Positions 53,767 through 61,578 of a stretch of 61,578 bases of DNA are shown here, one piece after another. The DNA is from Paraburkholderia bannensis. GTDB taxonomy: Bacteria > Pseudomonadota > Gammaproteobacteria > Burkholderiales > Burkholderiaceae. Position numbers and translations under genes: made by a program. The notes beneath the pieces were generated by a model. That model was given only the letters and a program-made list of their open reading frames with translations. It did no database searches and was not told where the DNA came from. Numbering within the stretch: the stretch's first letter is position 1; the number at the start of each line of letters is the position of its first letter. The stretch spans positions 1-61,578 of the forward strand of contig NZ_JACHBW010000030.1 in assembly GCF_014200455.1 (NCBI RefSeq), in the 5' to 3' direction.

Positions 53767-55598
53767 AAGTTCGTCATGAAGTGAGCCGGCATTATGGTGA
53801 CGGCGGTCCCCGGTGCATGCGTTTCGCGCGGCATGGTGGATCGCTGGCGGACAGCGTTTTCCGGCTGCTTCGCGAGCGGCTCAATCAGTTCGGGCAAGAC
53901 CGCAGTCACGGCAGCGCGCAGACGTAGCTCGCTAGTTTTGTCCACTGTGCCGGGGGGCTGTTTCTGTAGCGCCGTAATAGCTTGCGCGGCGCGTGTACGG
54001 CATTCGTCGACGAGTCCCGCGTCGAGCAGCGCGCCAGTCAATTCCAGCGCCAGTTCGAGCCCAGCCTGCGGATCACCTTCGGCACAATACGCCCAGTCGA
54101 AGGCGCTACGGGCGTCGTCGAGTATCTGTTGCAAGTGCGGCAGACTACTCGATCCTGTCTCCACGCATTCCTTTGCGCTCCAGGCATGCGTCTGAAGGCA
54201 CCGCGACAGATAACGCGAATTCCGCGTGATGATTTCGCGCAACTCTCCTTCGGCTTTGAGCCTTTCGAGCGCATAGGCGCGGGTCGATTCCGAGAGTCGG
54301 TATCTCGCCGCGGCACCTTCGAACTCGACGTTGACGAGTGATTTAGCCACCAGATCGGTAATGGCGCCGATCGCATTGGCTGTCGTAATCTGCTGGTCGC
54401 AAACTGCCGCACACATCGATTTGAAAGAAAACGCGTTGCCAAATAGCGCGAGACGTCGAAATACCGCTTGCGTGGCGGGGTCGAGCAGCGCAAAGCTCCA
54501 GTCGAACGTGGCGCGTAGGGTTTGATGGCGCGGCAGTGCGGTCCGGTAACCACCATCCAGAATCGCCATGCGGTCGTCGAGTCGGCGGAATACGCCTTCA
54601 ACGCCGAGCGCGACGACGCGTGCGGCCGCCAATTCGATCGCAAGCGGGATGCCGTCCAGCCGCCTGCAAATCTCGCCGACGAGTCTGATCTCCGAGGCAT
54701 CGGTCCCGACGGTTTCCCGTAAAGAATTGGCTCGCTGCAAAAATAGCCTGACGGATGAGCACCGCCGAATGTCAGCCTCCACGGAATTGGGTGGCGGTAC
54801 ATCGAGCGGATCTACCCGAAAGACGTTTTCTGCCATGATCCTGAGAGGCTCCCGGCTCGTGACGAGCACACGAAGTCTGGCGTTGCAGACAACGAGGGCG
54901 TCAACGATTTGCGCGAGCACGCCAACTACATGTTCAGCGTTATCGAGCAGCAGCAGTTTGGGTTTGCCTGCGAGCATTGTCGCGAGATGCGTCACGTCGA
55001 TCTGCGCGCAGGGCGCGGTGAGTCCGCAACTCTCTGCAATGGCCGACAGCACGGCTTCTTGCGTGGTCAACGCGGCGAGTTCGACAAAGCAGACCGGCTC
55101 CGTGAACTCCGACGCGCTCCGGTGGGCCGCTTCGATCGCGAGGCGCGTCTTGCCGATTCCGCCCGCGCCCACGAGCGTGACGACGTGCGCCTGCATCAGC
55201 ATGGAGCGGATCATGGTCACTTCAGCGTCACGTCCCAGCAGACCCGGTCTGAGCGGCGGCAAGTGCCGTCCGCCAGTGCCGTGTGCACTCGCCACGTCAG
55301 GCCGATCAGCTTTTTTTCGGTGCACCAGTTGATAGCCGCGGCCAGGCACAGTAAGGATCAGGTCCCGGTCCGCGCCCAGCGCTTTGCGCAGCGCCGACAG
55401 ATGTACCTGGATATTGTTTTCTTCGACGATCGTATCGGGCCATACTGCAGTCATCAACTCGTCTTTCGTTACCAAGCGACCGTCAGCTGAAACAATGACG
55501 GCGAGGATATCGAAGGCGCGTGAACTAAGGCGCACGACTTCGCCGGCCCGCCGCAAAGTGCGCATCTGCAAATCAATCTGAATGTTGCCTAATTCCAT
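53763..55598 (-). CDS. winged-helix STAND ATPase regulator (611 aa)
   Basis: The third intact family member. Winged helix at residues 1-95 (SSRAFDILAVIV, VPGRGYQLV), Walker A GAGGIGKT (Lys150), Walker B LLLLDNAEHVV, SREPLRIMAENVF, FRVDPLDVPPP (a subfamily mark), RLDGIPLAIELAAARV and ILDGGYRTALPRHQTL, then a helical tail to about 610. ATG 55598 is chosen because the family match starts there; upstream codons to 55817 have no match. It follows the AraC gene (55837) on the same strand. The AraC + STAND pair also occurs as fossils at 17.7-18.7 kb. Confidence 0.85.
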   Translation of the reverse strand: MELGNIQIDLQMRTLRRAGEVVRLSSRAFDILAVIVSADGRLVTKDELMTAVWPDTIVEENNIQVHLSALRKALGADRDLILTVPGRGYQLVHRKKADRPDVASAHGTGGRHLPPLRPGLLGRDAEVTMIRSMLMQAHVVTLVGAGGIGKTRLAIEAAHRSASEFTEPVCFVELAALTTQEAVLSAIAESCGLTAPCAQIDVTHLATMLAGKPKLLLLDNAEHVVGVLAQIVDALVVCNARLRVLVTSREPLRIMAENVFRVDPLDVPPPNSVEADIRRCSSVRLFLQRANSLRETVGTDASEIRLVGEICRRLDGIPLAIELAAARVVALGVEGVFRRLDDRMAILDGGYRTALPRHQTLRATFDWSFALLDPATQAVFRRLALFGNAFSFKSMCAAVCDQQITTANAIGAITDLVAKSLVNVEFEGAAARYRLSESTRAYALERLKAEGELREIITRNSRYLSRCLQTHAWSAKECVETGSSSLPHLQQILDDARSAFDWAYCAEGDPQAGLELALELTGALLDAGLVDECRTRAAQAITALQKQPPGTVDKTSELRLRAAVTAVLPELIEPLAKQPENAVRQRSTMPRETHAPGTAVTIMPAHFMTNL

Positions 55599-55836
55599 GA
55601 TGACGTCTGCGAGGTAAGGAATTGAGCGGATAGTTGCGGATGCGGGCCAGCCGGTATGGAAGGGGGTGTTGAACGTGTCGGGCCCGCATGATGAATATAG
55701 CGAAGGCCCGGCAGTGCGTCTTGCACGAAAGTGCGATGTTTTGTAGGAAAGTCTATAGGTGCGTTGAGAGTGGGAGTCGGTCATACCAGGCGCGCTGCTC
55801 GAACTTCGTTCATGCAACCGATTCTTTTCCGTGGCT

Positions 55837-56766
55837 TCAACGTACAGCTTGGTTGCCGCGGCCCTGCCGTCGCCAGTTGCCGGGCGACGTGCCGACTAGT
55901 CGTGAGAATGTACGGGTGAAGTGGCTTTGATCGGCAAAGCCGCAAGCGACGGCGATTTCCGATAACGGCGAATCGGAAGTGCGCAGCAGATGGCGCGCGC
56001 GCTCGATGCGCTGTTCGAGCACCCATTGATGCGGCGTGCGACGCGTCGTTTCGCGGAACGCGCGAATGAAATAACTGCGCGACAGATTGCACGAACTCGC
56101 GATCTCGTCGAGCGAATTACTGCCGGGCGTTTTTGCGAGCAGCATGTCTTTTGCACGCGCTTCATGAAGACTCGATAACCGCCGTCGCGGGCTGACCGAT
56201 TGAGTCGGCGCGCCACCGTATCGTTCGACCAGATGGGTACCGATGGTCACGCCGAGTTGTTCGATCAAGAGCGGGCTCGCGTCGTGCTGGCGATCGAGAG
56301 TGAATGCGAGTACTTGCGCCAGATAGCCGAAAATCACGTCCTTTTCGCACCGTCGTGTGGAAAAGCCACTCAATGTCGTACCGTGCTGCTCGTAGGCTAT
56401 GTTTGCGATGAAAGCTTGCGAGAACTCCACTAGCACGAAATCGAAAAGTCCGTGCAGATCGGCACGGTAGTCCTCTTCGAAATTGCGAACGTAGATCGAG
56501 TCTTTCTCGAAGTCGTGCATCACCGAGCGGCCGCCCCGCATTATTCGCCGACGATGGCCATTGGTGAGCGACACGCCGATCAGAAAGCCGCGATCGGAAG
56601 CAGGCGTGACCACCTCGCTTGTTATTTCCTCACGGCGGCACTTGCGATAAAACGTGAAGTCGCCTGCCTCGAGTTCGAGGTCTTTATGCAACTGGTTGGA
56701 AAAACATCCGAGCGAGTCTTTCTTTCGTGCGGACGGCCCGGTTGAAATTCCATTAAGGTTGGACAT
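55837..56766 (-). CDS. AraC-family transcriptional regulator
   Basis: A 309-aa regulator. The N-terminal half has GDFTFYRKCRREEITSE, SDRGFLIGVSLTNGH and VMHDFEKDSIYVRNFEEDYR. The C-terminal double helix-turn-helix is at about 200-300 (LDEIASSCNLSRSYFIRAFRET and LSEIAVACGFADQSHFTRTFSRL). ATG 56766 is used because the family match starts there and gaggggg lies upstream. The decayed copy at 18.7 kb begins at the corresponding codon. Its promoter region contains a short palindrome. Confidence 0.9.
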   Translation of the reverse strand: MSNLNGISTGPSARKKDSLGCFSNQLHKDLELEAGDFTFYRKCRREEITSEVVTPASDRGFLIGVSLTNGHRRRIMRGGRSVMHDFEKDSIYVRNFEEDYRADLHGLFDFVLVEFSQAFIANIAYEQHGTTLSGFSTRRCEKDVIFGYLAQVLAFTLDRQHDASPLLIEQLGVTIGTHLVERYGGAPTQSVSPRRRLSSLHEARAKDMLLAKTPGSNSLDEIASSCNLSRSYFIRAFRETTRRTPHQWVLEQRIERARHLLRTSDSPLSEIAVACGFADQSHFTRTFSRLVGTSPGNWRRQGRGNQAVR

Positions 56767-56865
56767 GATCCGCCCCCTCTGATCGTCGTGCTGCATTTGA
56801 CTGCCATTCGCATCGCAAAATCCAAAGACAGGTGTAGCCAGCGGGGTATCGCAATTATCTCGGAA

Positions 56866-56882
56866 ATCCTTTACAAAAGGAT
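56866..56882. promoter_or_regulatory. 17-bp palindrome upstream of AraC gene
   Basis: Arms ATCCTTT and AAAGGAT flank a 3-base centre (aca), about 100 bases upstream of the AraC start codon. Candidate operator, possibly for autoregulation. Confidence 0.45.
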
Positions 56883-57039
56883 ATCAAATTTAGGTAAGGT
56901 GTGCATGACCTGTTTCTCGGAACACAGGCCTTTTGCTTCCAGTGAATTTCAGCGTTGAGAATTTTTCGGGACGTTGATCGCCCGACTTTTGCGTCGTGCG
57001 AGGCGACGCTTGCTCCTGCCGGGAGATTCAACTCCCAGA

Positions 57040-57985
57040 TGTTTCTGGCTTTCTGCAAAGCTCTTCGCGCCATTCACAGATTGTTCAGAGCAAACAGTGT
57101 CATGATCTGGCTGTTTCTTCTTTCATCAAGCCACGATATCGGGTCTTTATGTAACCAAACTGCCGCTTGAGGATTCGAAATGGGTGTTCGACCTTCGCGC
57201 GGATGCCGGCTTGCAGGCGTTCAATCCGATCGTATCTCGCGTCCAGACGATCCCGTAGGTCCAACTGCCTGCGCCTGCCCGGTTTCGTCGCAACATGCCA
57301 GCGTGCCGAAGCGGACGCACATCGCTATTCTATGCCCTGATATCTCGCGTCGGCATACACATTGGATTCCTGTCCGTGCAGCAACGCTTTGGCTGCGCTG
57401 ATGTCGTGAAAATTGGCCGCTGTGCCGATGACCGTGTGAACCAGACCCGACTCCGCATCAACGCCGATATGCGCTTTCATCCCGAAGTACCATTGATTGC
57501 ACTTCTTCGGCTGATGTATTCCGCGTCCCGTGTTCCGGAGTCGTTCCTCGTCGAATCGGCCGCCGAAATCAGCGTGGCGTCAACGACCGAACCTGCCATG
57601 GACATCAGGCCTTTCTCGCCTGAATCTAGTTGACTAGCGCCAGACTCCGGGCGGCCAGATCGCTCGTTTCGAGCAAATGACGAAGGCGCAGATTCGTGCT
57701 CTCGTCTGGCAAGCGGGTCATGCCGCCGTCCAGCCGCACGAAGTCAGAATACAATGGTACGTCATATAGTGCTTCTTCCATTGCGGGGTCCGACAGGCCG
57801 AACCACTGCTGCATAAAATGAATCTGCAGCATCGTTGCAATTGGGAATGCCGGCCGTCCCGTCTTGCCAGCAGGATAGTACAGCCCGATCAGGGAAATCA
57901 GTCTCGTGCTGGGAACCAAGCGCCTAATCTCATCGAGAAAATTCCCACTTGCGCGAGCGTTTCGTCGACAGATCCAGCCCAAGCT
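57040..57985 (-). mobile_element. IS5-group transposase remnant
   Basis: The minus strand from 57982 gives FLDEIRRLVPSTRL, MLQIHFMQQWFGLSDPAMEEALYDVP and RLPDESTNLRLRHLLETSD, the N-terminus of an IS5-group transposase. It stops at 57626. Other frames then supply MKAHIGVDAESGLVHTVIGT (catalytic region) and, near 57180-57100, KVEHPFRILKRQFGYIKTRYR (C-terminal region). The frames are broken in several places. This is a different subgroup from the IS at the window ends. Confidence 0.85.
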
Positions 57986-58444
57986 GTGTCATCTCGGCTC
58001 TCGCAATTTAACTACATTGCGTCCGAGAATTGTCCACACGGTCCTCAATGCCAGGACTTTTGCAGAGATTGCTTAGTTCAGGTTTGAATATCAAACGCAA
58101 TCTATTCGCGGCGTGGTTTTTTGATGAACCCCGTCAGTCGGGCCGAAGCGCTGTCCGGGGCAGGGTGAGGCTGAGTTGCGGGACAAAGATCGCGATGCGC
58201 CATTGAGTTTCTGTTGAGCGTCGTCATCAGAATTTAGCGACTATTTTTCCTCTTTGCGTCGACGTATTAACGCGAGGGACAAAACCACGACGCGGCGATG
58301 GCCTGAAGCGAAGAATTCTTCGAGCGATATCGGGATGAGCAAGACAGCTCTGGCATTCACGCTTCCGATCCTCTTGGGCAGCGGCCACGACAATATCGCC
58401 TCAGGACAATTAATAAAAATTAGCAGGCCGTTCCGAATGGGCCG
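57986..58444. other. 459-bp stretch between two IS remnants
   Basis: No gene, RNA or repeat was recognised. It may contain IS end sequences. Confidence 0.4.
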
Positions 58445-59190
58445 TTATAATTCCCGGCGATCAAAGACGCTGGCCTTGTCGCTGTAGAACGCCACCGGCT
58501 TGCCGTGCGTGCCCAGATACTTTGACAGCGCCTCGAAATAGCTGAAGGTCGATTCGGTCTGCGTGAAGTACAGCGTCATCAGCCAACCGGTCGCATCGTC
58601 GATAAAGACCAGCAGCGTGCAGGCCGGCACCCGGTCCTCAAACCAGCGATGGTCGCTGCCGTCGATCTGGATCAGCTCGCCCAGACACGCACGGCGGTTA
58701 CGTGGCTGGTGTACCTTCGGCGGGCGTTCGCGGCGCGGGATCCACAGACCCGCAGCCCGCATCAGCGTGCGTACCGTCTCCACGGCCAGCTCAATGCCAT
58801 GACATTCGCCCAGCTTCTCGCACGCGAGCGTCGGCCCAAAATCCGTGTAGCGCTCCCGGATCAGCGCCAGCGCGCGCTGCGCCTTGCCGGCAGGAAGCTG
58901 GCGATTGCCGGGGCGGCCACGCTTGCCCGAGACCAGTCCAGCAACGCCGGCGGCCCGATAGCGCAGCACCAGCCGTTCGATCTGGCGCACGCTCAGGCCC
59001 AGCCGCTCAGCCGCTCAGCCGCCTGGCCTGGCTTGAGCCGCGCCTCGGTCACCGCCTGGATGACCTTGAATCGATCCACTTCGCGCATCGTCATTGTGAT
59101 CGTCCCAGTCGCATTCATCGCCGGCGCTCCATGTGGATGTCCGGCACTCAACCTACACAGAACCGGACATTTCTAAAAAGCCGCAACATT
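58445..59190 (-). mobile_element. ISNCY-type transposase remnant
   Basis: The minus-strand N-terminal frame begins TMREVDRFKVIQAVTEARLK but stops after an 8-base tandem duplication (gagcggct twice, plus-strand 59001-59016) that shifts the frame. The rest (58990-58445) reads RQIERLVLRYRAAGVAGL, ELIQIDGSDHRWFED (first catalytic Asp region) and LGTHGKPVAFYSDKASVF, then is cut off, so the C-terminal half is gone. The right end resembles an IS terminus (ccggacatttct, 59162-59173). Dead element. Confidence 0.85.
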
Positions 59191-59233
59191 CAAATCGGCG
59201 ATAATTGTTATTATGTAAAATTGAGATTCACAG

Positions 59234-59479
59234 ATGTCACATAATGAAATTGAGCTCGAATTGTCGCCAGCGGCCTACAAGAAGGTGCGGTCTCAAATCG
59301 ACACGAACAATCTCAACGACACTTTTGAGACGACGCCTGAAGGAAATTATTTCTGGCGGGAGATTGCCAGCCATCATTGGTGCATTATTCAACCGACACT
59401 CGATGAGCTTGGAGTCGAGTATGGCTACAAGAACTACAACGAAACGCAGGCACGCTGGGTAACGGTGCCGGCCAAGTGA
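59234..59479 (+). CDS. unrecognised 81-aa acidic protein
   Basis: A small protein (MSHNEIELELSPAAYKKVR at the start; aromatic middle with YFWREIASHHW; ending TVPAK). Base composition is visibly AT-richer than most of the window. The ribosome site is weak (gag at -11). It begins just outside the ISNCY remnant. No family recognised; size and composition would suit a cargo gene of a mobile segment, such as an immunity or antitoxin-like protein, but nothing proves it. Confidence 0.5.
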   Translation: MSHNEIELELSPAAYKKVRSQIDTNNLNDTFETTPEGNYFWREIASHHWCIIQPTLDELGVEYGYKNYNETQARWVTVPAK

Positions 59480-59725
59480 ATCCAACGCTTTCGAAGATAT
59501 GCAAAGCGCGCTGTGCTTTGCGGTCTAAAGACACGGCCAATAAATGGATCAAATCCGGTTGACGTTTCTGACATCAGACGACACAATAGGCCTCGGCTTC
59601 ATGAGAAAGCCAGCCGGCCCGCGCAGGCGAAGCTCTGCATCTCTTCTCTCATTACGTTTAACCTCTCCGAGCACTCGGGAACTGCGGGCTATGCCTGAAG
59701 ATTCCGTGCTCGAAGGAGTTAAATC

Positions 59726-60403
59726 GTGTCTACTCGTTACTCACGTTTGATCGCGCCCGATCGCGAAAAATTTCTCGACCTCCTGCGCCGTGAAGCGCAG
59801 AACCGGAAGAAGGCCAATCCTGGCCAAATTCTCTCGGTCTATCAGAATGAACTCGCCAAGTCCTACAGCTACAGCAACTGGTCGATGATGCATCGGCATG
59901 TCAGTCGGATGAAGCAGTCTCAGTTCGATGACTTCTGCTCCAAGGTACTGGCAAATCTGCGTACGAACGTCGCGAATATCTCGTTGCGTGAGCAGAGGCC
60001 AAAGGTGAAGTGCGCCCTGTTCTCCCCGAACATTGGATATGTCGCTCGCGAGTTTAAGGATGGCGACCCGCAAGCGATTGTCCTGGCTGACGCGACCAAG
60101 ATCAAAGCCGAGATGGAATCTAACGACGTGTATTACTACAACGCCGGAAAGGTTCACATGCACAAAGGCTATTTGAAAAGCGGGCTTTTTGAGATTCCCC
60201 TTGTCGCCCCGAGGAGCGAGTATCTGCATTGGATCGAAGGCTTTCATCAGGTAAATGCGGCGATCGAGCTTGGAATGAAAGTGATCCCGGTTGGAACTTC
60301 TTTAGCTCTTGCGCAAGAACTAAAGTCGCTAGTAGGCACCGCCAATCCGACCGGCAGCCGGGAACAGTTCGACTTTTCAGGGTGCGAAGCTACAGTCATG
60401 TAG
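59726..60403 (+). CDS. unrecognised 225-aa protein
   Basis: Start GTG 59726 is supported by gaaggag seven bases upstream. The N-terminal third is basic and helical; it includes ELAKSYSYSNWSMMHRHVSRM, a Y-x-x-W-x-(L/M)-H pattern seen at the start of several plasmid and phage proteins. The middle and end look like an alpha/beta fold (IVLADATKIKAEMES, HWIEGFHQVNAAIELGMKV). No catalytic motif is obvious. It lies in an AT-richer island between IS remnants and could be a defence, toxin or regulatory cargo gene; I do not assign a function. Confidence 0.6.
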   Translation: MSTRYSRLIAPDREKFLDLLRREAQNRKKANPGQILSVYQNELAKSYSYSNWSMMHRHVSRMKQSQFDDFCSKVLANLRTNVANISLREQRPKVKCALFSPNIGYVAREFKDGDPQAIVLADATKIKAEMESNDVYYYNAGKVHMHKGYLKSGLFEIPLVAPRSEYLHWIEGFHQVNAAIELGMKVIPVGTSLALAQELKSLVGTANPTGSREQFDFSGCEATVM

Positions 60404-60595
60404 CACTTTCCCTTTGCGACGGACCTCCGTGATGCGTCGACTTGAAACGAGCGCGCACTACGCAATAGTCAAAGTATGTGCAACGTTGAGCCTGTAAAAA
60501 CCTTTTGATTGCAGCGACTACGCAGAGAGAGGCACAACGGCTTATATAGAAGCTACAGGCGCAACAACTAATTTTGTTAGAAACCGGAGAACTGA

Positions 60596-60964
60596 ATGAC
60601 GATTGGCTTTGAAGTTGCAAACCTTGATGCCGCTGTAACCGAGGTGGTCCAAATGGCCGTTCACGTCGGCCAGACTGAACTGCGCAATATCGACCGATCT
60701 ACGCAGGTGGATCTGAATGATCGGGAACAAGTCCGTCAATACCTGAAAGATCGCGCGAAAGCACGCTACAGCAGCGAGAAGTTGACAGCCGGAGGAATAC
60801 AAATCGCGCGCATCGAAGACGTGCCGTATCGCGGCCTCGGCTTTGTGTTTGAGCAGCAAAAAGGCGTTGTAACGCATCCGCCTCTGGAGCGTGTCGACGG
60901 CGACGATGACGGCGAAATCGAATACTGTGTGGTCTTCTGGACAAACGTATCGCGCTGGTCGTAA
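60596..60964 (+). CDS. unrecognised 122-aa acidic protein
   Basis: Start ATG 60596 has ccggag 8 bases upstream. The sequence is hydrophilic, with LNDREQVRQYLKDRAKARYSS and an acidic patch RVDGDDDGEIEY near residue 100. No signal peptide or membrane segment, and no family recognised. It follows the 225-aa gene by 192 bases on the same strand, and may be part of the same cargo module. Confidence 0.55.
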   Translation: MTIGFEVANLDAAVTEVVQMAVHVGQTELRNIDRSTQVDLNDREQVRQYLKDRAKARYSSEKLTAGGIQIARIEDVPYRGLGFVFEQQKGVVTHPPLERVDGDDDGEIEYCVVFWTNVSRWS

Positions 60965-61077
60965 CGACCAAATTCCGTCCTACCTGAACAGGAGTGTAAG
61001 CGCGTTAGAACCTCACTGAAATGGCATCGGAATCATTCGCCTCTCACGGCCATCGTTCCGGCTGTTCGCGCGTGCGT

Positions 61078-61108
61078 GGAAGACGTGGTGAATTTCACTA
61101 CGTCTTCC
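61078..61108. repeat. 31-bp near-perfect palindrome
   Basis: Two 15-base arms (GGAAGACGTGGTGAA and TTCACTACGTCTTCC) pair with one G-T mismatch around a single T. No T-run follows, so it is not a standard terminator. It lies between the 122-aa gene and the right IS copy. Confidence 0.75.
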
Positions 61109-61182
61109 CGAAACGATGTAGGTCGCTTATATGCGGCTATGGGGTCTGTTTGATTTCCGTGCAATTCTCCGGTTAGGCAGGT

Positions 61183-61210
61183 AGGCACGCTTATGACTGG
61201 CGTGCCTTTG
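61183..61210 (+). terminator. hairpin terminator before right IS copy
   Basis: Arms AGGCACGC and GCGTGCCT with a 9-base loop are followed by ttgt. It probably ends transcription of the 122-aa gene module or shields it from the IS. Confidence 0.65.
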
Positions 61211-61266
61211 TCTCGTGGCCTGTCTAGCGCGGGCTAACCGGCGAATTGCGCCGAAATCAAATCCCC

Positions 61267-61578
61267 CTAGAAGGTGTTATGAACTTTCGGCCAGACCTGG
61301 TACCCTGGCGGGATGAAAAAACGCAGACCCTACCCAACGGACGTATCGGACGAAGAGTGGTACTTCGCCGCTCCGTACCTGACCTTGATGAACAAAGACG
61401 CGCCTCAGCGTCGCTACGAATTGCGCGAGATGTTCAACGCTTTGCGCTGGATTGTCCGCGCGGGTGCGCCCTGGCGCCTGCTACCCAATGACTTTCCTCC
61501 GTGGGAGACGGTCTACCAGCAAACACAACGCTGGATTCAGGCAGGCTGTTTCGAGGCGATGGTCAACGACCTGCGCTC
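61267..61578 (+). mobile_element. IS5-family element, right copy (5' end, runs off window)
   Basis: The first 93 bases are identical to the reverse complement of 1-93. The terminal sequence begins ctagaaggtgttatgaac. The element continues beyond the window. Confidence 0.9.
61313..61578 (+). CDS. IS5-family transposase, N-terminal part cut by window edge
   Basis: The first 88 codons of an IS5-family transposase (DUF4096-type region): RRPYPTDVSDEEW, LREMFNALRWIVRAGAPWRL, LPNDFPPWETVYQQTQRW. The catalytic domain lies outside the window. It starts 46 bases inside the IS end. The same N-terminus appears inverted at positions 1-47. Confidence 0.9.
   Translation, partial: MKKRRPYPTDVSDEEWYFAAPYLTLMNKDAPQRRYELREMFNALRWIVRAGAPWRLLPNDFPPWETVYQQTQRWIQAGCFEAMVNDLR

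Noticed and set aside
1..61578. CRISPR arrays, rRNA or tRNA genes, replication origin
   Set aside because: No regularly spaced repeats, no tRNA-like or rRNA-like stretches and no origin-type iteron clusters were seen.

Overview
The window looks like a chromosome-2 or megaplasmid-type accessory segment of a Burkholderiaceae bacterium, most likely Paraburkholderia, Burkholderia or Caballeronia. The reasons are its high GC with strong third-position GC, a DUF3331 protein typical of this group, FUSC/NodT/DUF1656/HlyD efflux, many LysR/AraC/TetR/FixJ-type regulators, and a trifunctional Ser/Thr-kinase-like/ATPase/histidine kinase. No rRNA, tRNA or CRISPR array was seen. Both ends of the window lie inside copies of the same IS5-family element in opposite orientation (1-93 and 61267-61578, identical over 93 bp), so the whole segment is IS-bounded.

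Layout. 0-7 kb: IS end, a broken moaA remnant, a decayed receiver gene, then a giant hybrid sensor kinase. 7-10 kb: exported esterase, ClC channel, a small Cys-rich protein, a stress-type membrane protein. 10.4-17.7 kb: an RND efflux operon (minus) divergent from a chloroperoxidase-like hydrolase (plus). 17.7-18.7 kb: fossils of an AraC regulator and a winged-helix ATPase regulator. 18.8-26 kb: LysR gene, then a TetR-controlled catabolic operon (VOC protein, FAD monooxygenase, DUF485 protein, solute:sodium symporter, Tat-exported amidohydrolase). 26-31.5 kb: a 996-aa winged-helix/STAND ATPase/TPR regulator, a LysR tail fragment, and poxB. 31.7-36.6 kb: an aromatic-acid-type efflux operon whose FUSC gene carries a frameshift. 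36.8-41.6 kb: PRC-barrel protein, a FixL/FixJ-like two-component pair and an AraC regulator. 41.7-42.9 kb: IS630 remnant and DUF3331 gene. 43.3-48.1 kb: a coupled operon of an FdhF/YdeP-type molybdopterin oxidoreductase with a bd-type quinol oxidase. 48.4-52.8 kb: small orphan proteins, a second STAND regulator, a FixJ-type regulator and a stand-alone receiver. 52.8-56.8 kb: a decayed and an intact STAND regulator plus an intact AraC gene. 56.8-61.6 kb: IS remnants, three unrecognised AT-richer genes and the right IS copy.

Common theme. This is a regulator-rich stress, efflux and respiration segment. Two sequence signals tie it together. An octamer GTGCGAAT followed four bases later by AA occurs seven times (plus one near match) in intergenic DNA, and every copy points toward the gene or operon it precedes: esterase, stress protein, RND operon, chloroperoxidase, FUSC efflux, PRC-barrel, FdhF-oxidase operon and a small exported protein. 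A separate 53-bp module with fixed spacing precedes the esterase and the AraC gene at 40.5 kb. The AraC + winged-helix ATPase pair has one intact copy (53.8-56.8 kb), one fused fossil (17.7-18.7 kb) and one tandem fossil (52.8-53.8 kb), and a receiver gene has one intact (52.4 kb) and one decayed (0.8 kb) copy. The segment has therefore been shaped by duplication and decay of signalling genes.
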